From contig MEEC01000142.1 of the NCBI GenBank assembly GCA_001724315.1, positions 1 to 7,014 of the forward strand: a stretch of 7,014 nt of DNA. The letters are read 5' to 3'. This stretch comes from Lautropia sp. SCN 70-15. GTDB lineage: Bacteria; Pseudomonadota; Gammaproteobacteria; Burkholderiales; Burkholderiaceae_E. The position numbers and the translations under genes are program-made. How positions within the stretch are numbered: the stretch's first letter is position 1; each line of letters opens with the position of its first letter. Below are positions 1-5,465 of the stretch, piece by piece. The notes under the pieces were generated by a model. The model saw nothing but the letters and a program-made list of their open reading frames with translations, did no database searches and had not been told where the DNA came from.

Positions 1-637
1 GCAGGCGCAGGCCCGCCTTGACCTTCGCGTCCAGCTCCGCCTCGGCCGTGCGCACGGCGTCGAGGCGCACGAGCACCTCGTCGATACGCTCGAAGGGCAC
101 GACCACCACGCCGTCCTGGTCGCCGACCAGGATGTCTCCCGTGGCGATCGCCGCACCGGCCAGCACCAGCGGGAAGCCCACGGTGCCCGGACCCTCGCGA
201 GCGGGCGAGTTCGGCGTCACGCCGAGCGCGAAGCAGGGGAGACCGACCTCGCGCAGCCCGGGAATGTCGCGCACGCAGCCGTCGGTCACGAAGGCCACCG
301 CGCCGCAGTTGCGTGCCATGCCGAGCAACAGGTCGCCGGCGACCGCACAGCCCGCATGTCCGCCGGTGGCCGCAGCGAGCACGTCGCCGGGCTGCAGCAG
401 GCGCAGCGCTGCGAACACCGCCAGGTTGTCGGCCGGGCCGGCATCGCAGGTGAGTGCCACCCCGCAGAAGGCGGCCTGCTCCGACACGACCGGCTTGATC
501 CGGTAGTCGAGCCCGCCGCTGCCGCCGAGCGCATCGACGACGAAGCCGGTCGGTACGCCGCGCAGCGCCGCCATCTGGTCGCGGCGCGGGCGCCGCAATT
601 CTTTCGCAACGCGAATCTTCGGTGCGTCTTCGATCAA
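1..637 (-). CDS. RraA-like / 4-hydroxy-4-methyl-2-oxoglutarate aldolase-type protein (3' end off window)
   Basis: The minus strand encodes 212 residues before the window edge, close to the usual 210-230 aa of this family. Seen: GGHAGCAVAGDLL (about 92-104), then VTDGCVRD (117-124), which carries the Arg-Asp pair (R123, D124) used by class II pyruvate aldolases of the HMG-aldolase group, and late in the protein GDILVGDQDGVVVVP (167-181), the family's closing beta strands. Family knowledge: such proteins are cytoplasmic, usually trimeric or hexameric, and either cleave 4-hydroxy-4-methyl-2-oxoglutarate or oxaloacetate with a divalent metal, or, as true RraA, inhibit RNase E. The retained Arg-Asp pair favours an enzyme, but the substrate cannot be read. 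An upstream ATG at 667-665 is out of frame and soon stops. The in-frame TTG at 637-635, preceded by AGGGGA with 4-5 nt spacing, is the best start (N-terminus MIEDAPKIRV). It is divergent from the flavoprotein gene. Function beyond the family is inference. Confidence 0.88.
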   Translation of the reverse strand, partial: MIEDAPKIRVAKELRRPRRDQMAALRGVPTGFVVDALGGSGGLDYRIKPVVSEQAAFCGVALTCDAGPADNLAVFAALRLLQPGDVLAAATGGHAGCAVAGDLLLGMARNCGAVAFVTDGCVRDIPGLREVGLPCFALGVTPNSPAREGPGTVGFPLVLAGAAIATGDILVGDQDGVVVVPFERIDEVLVRLDAVRTAEAELDAKVKAGLRL

Positions 638-667
638 GGCGATCCCCTGGACGTTCGGTGACCCCTC

Positions 668-673
668 ATTCTA
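668..673 (-). promoter_or_regulatory. Candidate -10 element for the RraA-like gene
   Basis: On the minus strand the hexamer TAGAAT (five of six matches to TATAAT) lies about 31 nt before the chosen TTG start. No good -35 hexamer is visible 16-18 bp further upstream, so this is only a weak promoter candidate. If real, it would give a short leader of roughly 20-25 nt that still contains the AGGGGA ribosome-binding site. Confidence 0.3.
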
Positions 674-748
674 GGAGCGACCGCGCGCCGGGAGCGCAGA
701 CGACCCGACACCGAGCCGGCCGCCCCCCGCTACGCGCACTGCGTCAGA

Positions 749-838
749 CCCGGGATGGCGTTGACACCGCGGCGAAGCGGATTCCACAATCCCGGGACAA
801 CAACACGGCTGCGTCTCTCCTGCCCGCCGTCCCCGGGA
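749..838. repeat. Three CCCGGGA sites at about four-turn spacing
   Basis: CCCGGGA occurs at 749-755, 791-797 and 832-838, with start-to-start distances of 42 and 41 bp. The first two also form an 8-bp perfect inverted repeat, CCCGGGAT (749-756) and ATCCCGGG (789-796), whose arms bracket the -35 and the spacer of the candidate promoter. CCCGGG is itself palindromic, so each copy could be a dimer half-operator. It occurs only a few more times in the window (for example near 257, 4324 and 6068), so the cluster stands out, although GC-rich words recur easily in such DNA. Confidence 0.4.
761..790 (+). promoter_or_regulatory. Candidate sigma-70 promoter for the flavoprotein-DUF1989 unit
   Basis: A perfect -35 hexamer TTGACA (761-766) is followed after 18 bp by CACAAT (785-790), four of six matches to the -10 consensus. 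Transcription would start near 797, giving a leader of about 114 nt before the ATG at 911. This is the only good -35/-10 pair I see in the gap. The -10 overlaps the second CCCGGGA site by two bases, so a protein bound there could block or modulate the promoter. Confidence 0.5.
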
Positions 839-910
839 AGTGCTCGCCCCTCTCGGCAAGGTCACCCCGGCCTCGGCAAAGCCTTTTCGTGCTTTCACAC
901 GGAGACCGAC

Positions 911-2311
911 ATGGCAGAGCGCACCCTCGAAACGGACTACCTCGTCGTCGGCGCAGGCGCCGCGGCCATGGCCTTTGCCGACACGCTGCTCGAGGACAGC
1001 GACGCGAGCATGACGATCGTCGACCGCCGGCACAAGCCAGGCGGGCACTGGCTCGACGCCTATCCATTCGTGCGGCTGCACGGCCCGTCGGCCAACTACG
1101 GCGTGAATTCACGGCCGCTGGGCTCGGGCCTCATCGACCGGATCGGCCTGAACCAGGGGCTCTACGAACTGGCGACCGGCCCCGAGATCTGCGCCTACTT
1201 CGACCGGGTCATGCACCAGCGGCTGCTGCCGAGCGGCCGGGTCACCTGGCTGCCGCTCGGCGACTGGCAGGATGGCGTCGTCACCTCTCGGGTCAATGGC
1301 GCGCGCACGCGGGTGGCGGTGCGCCGCAGGGTCGTCGACGCGACCTTCGCCGACACCCGCGTGCCGGCCACGCACCCGCCGGGCTTCGCCGTGGCCGCAG
1401 GCGTGCAGTGCGTGCCGCCCAACGAGCTCGTGCGACTGCGCGAGCCCTGCGCGGGCTTCGTGATCGTGGGCGCGGGGAAGACGGCCATGGACACCGCGGT
1501 CTGGCTGCTCGAGCAGGGCGCGGATCCGGACTCGATCACCTGGATACGTCCGCGCGACGCCTGGCTGCTGAACCGCAGGAATGTGCAGCCCAGCCACGAC
1601 TTCTTCGATCGGACGATAGGCGCGTTCGCCGACGAGATGGAATCGGCGCGCGACGCGAAGTCGCTCGATGACCTCTTCGCGCAGCTCGAGGAGAAAGGAC
1701 AGCTCTGCCGCATCGATCGCTCGGTCTGGCCGACCATGTATCGCTGCGCGATCGTCAGCGATGCCGAGCTGGAGCAGATGCGCAGGATCCGCAAGGTCGT
1801 GCGCCTGGGCCATGTCTCGGCCATCGAGCCCGGCCGGATCGTCCTGGAGCACGGCACCGTCCCGACCTCGCCGGACCATGTCCACGTGCACTGCAGCGCC
1901 GACGGCATCCCGAAGAGGAAGCCGCAGCCGATCTTCCAGGAAGGGAAGATCCTGCTGCAGTACGTGCGCCGCTGCTCGCCGACCTTCAGTGGCGCGCTCG
2001 TCGCGCACCTCGAAGCCACGCTCGACGACGACGCGACCCGGAACGCGATGGCGACACCGGTGCCGATCCCCGACGAGCCGATCGACTGGCTGCGCAACCA
2101 GCTGGCCGATGCCCGCAACAGCTTCGCCTGGCGCCAGTCGCCCGAGCTTCAGCGCTGGCTGGTCGAGTCGCGGCTCGACACCTTCTCGGCGATGATCGCC
2201 CGCGCGATGCGCGAGCCCACGCCCGCCAGCAGCGCGATCCTCGAGCGCTGGGGCCGGGCGATCAAGCCAGGGGTGGCAAGGCTCGCCGAATTGCTCGCAA
2301 GCGCGCACTGA
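911..2311 (+). CDS. FAD/NAD(P)-binding flavoprotein, monooxygenase/oxidoreductase-like
   Basis: The protein has 466 residues and two Rossmann cores. The first is LVVGAGAAAMAFAD (11-24), with an acidic D38 ending the second strand (IVDRR), as expected for FAD. The second is VIVGAGKTAMDTA (184-196), GxGxxA in form as in NADPH-binding folds. Between them, GGHWLDAYPFVRLH (44-57) resembles the GGTW...YP segment after the FAD site in class B flavin monooxygenases. The signature FxGxxxHxxxW of that class is not seen, so membership is not proven. The third glycine of the first core is Ala19, a departure from the FAD consensus. No signal peptide or membrane segment is visible, so it should be cytoplasmic. 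ATG at 911 is preferred over an in-frame upstream ATG at 755 because GGAG (901-904 region) lies about 6 nt before it and homology-like sequence begins there. The DUF1989 gene follows after 31 nt, suggesting one transcript and possibly a two-step pathway. The substrate is unknown. Confidence 0.85.
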   Translation: MAERTLETDYLVVGAGAAAMAFADTLLEDSDASMTIVDRRHKPGGHWLDAYPFVRLHGPSANYGVNSRPLGSGLIDRIGLNQGLYELATGPEICAYFDRVMHQRLLPSGRVTWLPLGDWQDGVVTSRVNGARTRVAVRRRVVDATFADTRVPATHPPGFAVAAGVQCVPPNELVRLREPCAGFVIVGAGKTAMDTAVWLLEQGADPDSITWIRPRDAWLLNRRNVQPSHDFFDRTIGAFADEMESARDAKSLDDLFAQLEEKGQLCRIDRSVWPTMYRCAIVSDAELEQMRRIRKVVRLGHVSAIEPGRIVLEHGTVPTSPDHVHVHCSADGIPKRKPQPIFQEGKILLQYVRRCSPTFSGALVAHLEATLDDDATRNAMATPVPIPDEPIDWLRNQLADARNSFAWRQSPELQRWLVESRLDTFSAMIARAMREPTPASSAILERWGRAIKPGVARLAELLASAH

Positions 2312-2342
2312 ACCCGAAACCCGAACCCGCACGGAGACGTTC

Positions 2343-2984
2343 TTGAACAAGGTGATCGAGAGAGTGGTTCCAGGAAAGCACGGCATCGCCGTCGAGATGC
2401 AACCCGGCCAGCACCTGCGCGTCACCGACCTGGAAGGCCGGCAGGTCGTCGACATGGCGCTGTTCAACCTGCAGAACTTGCGCGAGAAACTGTCGACCTC
2501 GTACTCGCGAACCCGCTACCTGCCGAAGCACGTCGGGGACTACATCCCGCGCGACCGGCTCAACGTCGGCGACACCCTGATGTCCACCCTCTGCCGGCCG
2601 ATGATGACCTTCATCGACGAGACGGCTCCCGAGAAGGGGGTGCACGACTGCCACAACCGGATGTGCAATCGCTACCTGTACGAGGTGCAACTGGGGCTCG
2701 GGCCGCAGGACGGCTGCCACGAGATCATCGCGAAGGCCGTCGCACCCTACGGCCTGCTGCCAGAGGACATCCCGGACACCTTCGACATCAACATGCGCTA
2801 CGAGCACGACTGCACGCGGCATCGATGGGTGATCGGCTTGCCGGCCAGCCGTGCCGGCGATTACGTCGAGTTCCGCGCCGAGATGCCTCTGCTGGTCGCG
2901 CTGTCGGTCTGCCCGCTCGAGTCGGGAGACTGCAACGGCGGCAAGTCGACGCCGGTCCGCGTCGAGGTGTTCGAGGCTGCCTAG
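2343..2984 (+). CDS. DUF1989 / urea carboxylase-associated family protein
   Basis: The protein has 213 residues, typical of DUF1989. Seen in order: GQHLRVTDLEGRQVVDMALFN (22-42), the RTRYLP and GDTLMST segments, the His/Cys-rich HDCHNRMC (101-108), GCHE (124-127), SRAGDYVEF (169-177), and near the C-terminus the family hallmark CPLESGDCNGG (190-200). C103, H104, C108, C125, H126, C190 and C197 are candidate metal or catalytic residues. Family knowledge: paired DUF1989 proteins beside urea carboxylase form carboxyguanidine deiminase (CgdAB) in guanidine breakdown. Here there is a single copy, and no urea carboxylase, allophanate hydrolase or guanidine transporter in view, so that role cannot be assumed. 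The start is TTG, with GGAG at 2333-2336 and 6 nt spacing. No in-frame ATG lies near by. It follows the flavoprotein gene by 31 nt. Its TAG stop sits in a CTAG that is also the stop of the opposing gene fragment. Confidence 0.87.
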   Translation: MNKVIERVVPGKHGIAVEMQPGQHLRVTDLEGRQVVDMALFNLQNLREKLSTSYSRTRYLPKHVGDYIPRDRLNVGDTLMSTLCRPMMTFIDETAPEKGVHDCHNRMCNRYLYEVQLGLGPQDGCHEIIAKAVAPYGLLPEDIPDTFDINMRYEHDCTRHRWVIGLPASRAGDYVEFRAEMPLLVALSVCPLESGDCNGGKSTPVRVEVFEAA

Positions 2985-3124
2985 CGCTCGCGCAGCAACG
3001 CGCCGAGCAGCACCGGCCGGTGGATCACCTCGACCTCGAGCCCCTCCAGCGCGCGGGGAAGCGCGTCGAAGGCGAGCCAGGCATAGGGCGACACGAAATC
3101 CAGATGGAAAGTGATCGTCTTCAT
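2981..3124 (-). pseudogene. N-terminal remnant of a 2-hydroxychromene-2-carboxylate isomerase (DsbA/GST-kappa fold)
   Basis: The minus strand encodes 47 residues starting MKTITFHLDFVSPYAWLAF and ending LLGALLRER. This matches the start of the HCCA isomerase family as I know it, including the FxSPYAW turn with the glutathione-contacting serine (S12 here). Full-length members have about 200 residues; here the frame ends in TAG, and the DNA beyond encodes the C-terminus of DUF1989 on the other strand, with no continuation of the isomerase in any minus-strand frame. Only the first thioredoxin-fold beta-alpha-beta part remains, so catalysis is not expected. The ATG overlaps the MipA/OmpV stop in ATGA, showing that it was once, or still is, the third gene of that operon. 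Known role of intact relatives: glutathione-dependent isomerisation in naphthalene and related aromatic breakdown. A functional microprotein is possible but less likely. Confidence 0.78.
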
Positions 3125-3969
3125 CGCGACCCCGCGAAGATCCAGGCCACGCCGAACCCGCCGGCCACGTAGCTGCGCGAGCGCACCAGCGGGCTGTCCT
3201 CCAGCGCCGAAGCGCCGCGCAAGGAGTCCATGCGAAGAAAGCCTCCGAACCAGAAATCGCCGTAGCGACGGCCGAAGCTCAGCTGCGACTGGATGCCGGC
3301 ATAGCCGCCCGGCGCGTCGTAGGCCGGGCGCGTGGCGGTCGCGAACTGCGGGGCCACCGAGTAGAAGTAGTCGTGATAGCGGCTGTTGCCATAGAGCAGG
3401 CCCAGCGAGGCGTTCACGTCCAGCCCCGAGCCCCAGGCATCGGGCAGGTGCAGGGCCAGGTAGGGGCTCGCCGTCCAGCCCTTGTGCGAGAGCCCGCCGT
3501 CCTCGAGCGCGAAGGCCGCGCGCGCCGCCAGGCGAAAGCTCAGTTCGCTTTCGCGCTTGCGCCGGTCGCCGACCAGTCGCACCACGAGCTCGGGTCCGAT
3601 CTCGCCGAGCGGGTCGAGTTCGGGCATGCCGGCGCGGGCGCGGTTGTCGCCGCTGCGCAGAGAGAGGTTCCCGGTGAAGCTCGCGTCGAGCTCCACACGC
3701 TCGGAGTCGAAGAGCCGCGCCACGATGCCGCCGCGATCCACCCGCAGGCGCTCGCCACGGTACACGAAGTACGGGAAGGGCAGCAGGTAGCCGTGCGCCT
3801 CGTCCGAGCCGCGGTAGTCCGGGAGATGAACGGCCGACAGGCCGACGCCGGCTTCCCAGAACGACTGCGCGAAGGCGTTCGAGGCGCCCAGCACTGCCAG
3901 CAGGCAGGCCAGGCGCAGAGCGTGCAGAGGACTGCGCTCGCGCGTGATGGCTCGGCGTTCGCGCCTCAT
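3121..3969 (-). CDS. MipA/OmpV family outer-membrane protein
   Basis: The protein has 282 residues from the ATG at 3969. The N-terminus has a basic, rather long n-region, a hydrophobic stretch LACLLAVLGA (20-29) and a likely signal peptidase I site after NAFA (residue 34). The mature part has the family motifs LPDYRGSDE (49-57) and LPFPYFVYRGE (63-73), a following segment with R84/LFDSERVEL, and YHDYFYSV (198-205). It alternates short polar and aromatic strands as in a beta-barrel and ends AWIFAGSR. Family knowledge: MipA binds the lytic transglycosylase MltA, and OmpV relatives are porin-like or adhesive; the exact role here is unknown. The frame stays open far upstream through the AraC gene, but that extension is only a GC-rich shadow; the signal peptide fixes the start. 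Its ATG overlaps the AraC TGA, and its TGA overlaps the next ATG, both as ATGA, so translation is probably coupled. Confidence 0.88.
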   Translation of the reverse strand: MRRERRAITRERSPLHALRLACLLAVLGASNAFAQSFWEAGVGLSAVHLPDYRGSDEAHGYLLPFPYFVYRGERLRVDRGGIVARLFDSERVELDASFTGNLSLRSGDNRARAGMPELDPLGEIGPELVVRLVGDRRKRESELSFRLAARAAFALEDGGLSHKGWTASPYLALHLPDAWGSGLDVNASLGLLYGNSRYHDYFYSVAPQFATATRPAYDAPGGYAGIQSQLSFGRRYGDFWFGGFLRMDSLRGASALEDSPLVRSRSYVAGGFGVAWIFAGSR

Positions 3970-5027
3970 GGCCCTGCGCTCGCGGACGCGGTGCCGGCGG
4001 AGGCGTGACCAGTCGGGGCGTGCCCGAGCTGCTGCCTGCGCCACTCTCCGGGCGGCAGCCCGAAGCGCCGCTTGAAGGCCCGGCTGAAGGCCGCCTCGGA
4101 CTCGTAGCCGGCCCGATCGGCGATCGTTTTCGTCGGCAGCTCGCTGGCCTTCAGCTGCTGCGCAGCGAGCTGCAGCCGCCAACCGGCCAGGTAGTGCATG
4201 GGCGGCTGGTCGAGCAGCCGCCGAAAGCGATCGGCAAGCACGCTGCGCGACACGCCCACCTGCCGGGCGAGCTCCGTCACGCTCCAGTCCTCGAAGGGCG
4301 CGGCATGCAGGTGCCCGAGCGCGGCCCGGGCGACCGGATCGCGATAGGCCGCGAACCAGCCGACCTGATCGTCGGCCAGGTCCTGCATGTGCTCGCGAAG
4401 GATCTCGACGAACATCAGTTCGGCCAGCCGCGGCAGCATGTTGCGCGAGCCGGGCATCAGTTCGGTGGCCTCGGCGGCAGCGTGGCGAATCGTCGCCGCC
4501 AGCCAGCGATCGCCCCGCCGGGATTCGGGCCCCACGTGCAGCAGCGCTGGCAGGTGCCGGAGGATCGGGTGGAAGAGCAACTCGTCGCACTGCAGGAAAC
4601 CGCAGACGATCGAACTCGACGGACCCGCGCCGCCGCCGTGCTGCACGATCAGGATGTCCGTCCAGGGCCGCCGTGGAAGCAGTTGCCCGACCTGCACCGG
4701 CATCGCGGCATCGCGGCCGCGCAGGCCGTGGCTGTCACCGTGAGGCAGCAGCACGGCGTCGCCCTCGGCCAGCCAGACGGGCTCGCGCTCCGGCAACTCG
4801 AGCCAGCATCCTCCGGACGCCACGATGTGGAAGGGAATGATGTGCTCGGTGCGAAACGGCAGCACCCGCGCCAGCTGCCGCGAACCCGGTGTCTGCACGG
4901 CCCACGGCTCGCGGAACTCGGCGCGAAAGAGCACGGTGCCCACCAGGTGCATGCTGCCCAGCAGGTCCGAAAGCAGGTCCCCCGCCGGCGCCGGCGTTTC
5001 GGGCAAGACCTTCGGCCTTTCGATCAT
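3966..5027 (-). CDS. AraC-family regulator with N-terminal cupin ligand-binding domain
   Basis: The protein has 353 residues. The N-terminal half (about 20-130) is a cupin-like sensor: HIIPFHIVASGGCWLELP (62-79), then WLAEGDAVLLPHGDSHGL (85-102), the gene's clearest double-beta-barrel segment. The C-terminal AraC domain spans about 235-335, with a first helix-turn-helix around WSVTELARQVGVSRSVLADRF (248-268) and a second around TKTIADRAGYESEAAFSRAF (299-318), followed by the family ending RRFGLPPGEWRR. After this comes a tail rich in Gly, Ala, Ser and Thr (about 335-353). The start ATG has GGGGAG only 3 nt upstream, a short but usable spacing. It heads the operon with the MipA/OmpV gene (4-bp overlap) and is divergent from the DsrE gene across 57 bp, so it probably regulates one or both. 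The ligand cannot be told; members of this cupin_6-type group sit next to many catabolic genes. Confidence 0.92.
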   Translation of the reverse strand: MIERPKVLPETPAPAGDLLSDLLGSMHLVGTVLFRAEFREPWAVQTPGSRQLARVLPFRTEHIIPFHIVASGGCWLELPEREPVWLAEGDAVLLPHGDSHGLRGRDAAMPVQVGQLLPRRPWTDILIVQHGGGAGPSSSIVCGFLQCDELLFHPILRHLPALLHVGPESRRGDRWLAATIRHAAAEATELMPGSRNMLPRLAELMFVEILREHMQDLADDQVGWFAAYRDPVARAALGHLHAAPFEDWSVTELARQVGVSRSVLADRFRRLLDQPPMHYLAGWRLQLAAQQLKASELPTKTIADRAGYESEAAFSRAFKRRFGLPPGEWRRQQLGHAPTGHASAGTASASAGP

Positions 5028-5084
5028 GTTCTCCCCGCGGAAAACGGCCTACGCTGACGAAACATACAACGGAGGAGGCCCGCC
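5028..5084. promoter_or_regulatory. 57-bp divergent start region between the AraC and DsrE genes
   Basis: Only 57 bp separates the two start codons, and both ribosome-binding sites lie inside it, so promoters and any AraC operator must be squeezed here or extend into the coding ends. I see no strong -35/-10 pair on either strand. A short direct repeat AACGG (5043-5047 and 5068-5072, 25 bp apart) is present but weak. The region is a natural candidate for autoregulation by the AraC protein, which is inference. Confidence 0.4.
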
Positions 5085-5465
5085 ATGGCCAACCAGACCG
5101 CTCTCGAGGCCCGCGAACTGGTCGTCGTGCTCACACGCGGCATCGACCACGAACTCTCGTCGGCCGGCATGATCATCGCGCTGGGCGGCATGACCGCCGG
5201 CCTGAAGGTGTCGATCTTCCTGACCAGCTCGGGCGTGGACATCGTTCGGCGTGGCGCCGCCGACACCACTCACGTCAAGCCGCTGGAACCCCTGGCCGAC
5301 ATGCTGCGCGACTTCATGGCCCGCGGCGGCACCATCTGGGCCTGCACGCCCTGCGTGAAGAGCCGCGGGTACGCGCAGGAAAACCTGCTCGACGGCGTGA
5401 TCATCGCCGGATCGAGCGTCATGCACGAACGGATCAAGGCGGGCGCGGCCACGCTCAGCTTCTGA
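5085..5465 (+). CDS. DsrE-family protein with CxxC pair
   Basis: The protein has 126 residues. It begins with a beta strand ELVVVLTRGID, followed by an Ala/Gly-rich helix and KVSIFLTSSGVD (41-52), the pattern of DsrE/DsrF/TusD-like alpha-beta folds. The key site is WACTPCVKSRGY (85-96), where C87 and C90 form a CxxC pair at the place of the conserved DsrE-type cysteine. It ends with GVIIAGSSVMHERIKAGAATLSF-like strands. Family knowledge: DsrE-like proteins carry or transfer sulfane sulfur, or act as small redox partners; many such as this one stand alone with unknown partners. There is no signal peptide, so it should be cytoplasmic. A strong GGAGGAGG site (5071-5078) sits 6-7 nt before the ATG, suggesting good translation. 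It is divergent from the AraC gene, and its last 11 bp overlap the 3' end of the MFS gene on the other strand. No other sulfur-transfer gene is in view. Confidence 0.85.
   Translation: MANQTALEARELVVVLTRGIDHELSSAGMIIALGGMTAGLKVSIFLTSSGVDIVRRGAADTTHVKPLEPLADMLRDFMARGGTIWACTPCVKSRGYAQENLLDGVIIAGSSVMHERIKAGAATLSF

Larger units (their letters stand above)
638..910. promoter_or_regulatory. Divergent control region between the RraA-like gene and the flavoprotein gene
   Basis: This 273-bp stretch between two divergent starts holds no convincing gene. Frames open through it on both strands, but they have no family resemblance and only extend reading frames of neighbouring genes. It contains a candidate plus-strand promoter (761-790), a weak minus-strand -10 (668-673), three copies of CCCGGGA (749, 791, 832) spaced 42 and 41 bp, and a direct repeat CTCGGCAA at 852 and 872. 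I compared it by eye with guanidine-type riboswitch hallmarks, because the second gene downstream is DUF1989, and saw no match. Confidence 0.6.

Noticed and set aside
18..661. Plus-strand and out-of-frame open frames over the RraA-like gene
   Set aside because: They are Ser/Arg/Ala-rich shadows, while the minus-strand frame ending at 637 has the family motifs throughout.
755..910. Upstream ATG at 755 as the flavoprotein start
   Set aside because: The extra 52 residues look like translated leader, would begin before the candidate promoter's -35, and lack a ribosome-binding site. ATG at 911 has GGAG at good distance.
638..910. Riboswitch, especially a guanidine type, upstream of the flavoprotein-DUF1989 unit
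   Set aside because: I could not find the conserved cores of guanidine-I, -II or -III motifs by eye. A covariance-model search would decide.
1109..2467. A 452-codon open frame on the minus strand across the flavoprotein gene
   Set aside because: Its composition is Arg/Ala/Asp-His-rich shadow sequence with no domain. The plus-strand frame there has clear Rossmann motifs, and GC-rich DNA keeps antisense frames open.
3970..4590. Extension of the MipA/OmpV frame 207 codons upstream, giving a 489-aa protein
   Set aside because: The extension overlaps the AraC gene in another frame, lacks family sequence, and would bury a clear signal peptide that starts at 3969.
4005..5057. A 350-codon plus-strand frame antisense to the AraC gene
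   Set aside because: It has no recognisable domain and is the complement of a well-supported AraC gene. Its open state reflects GC-rich codon use.
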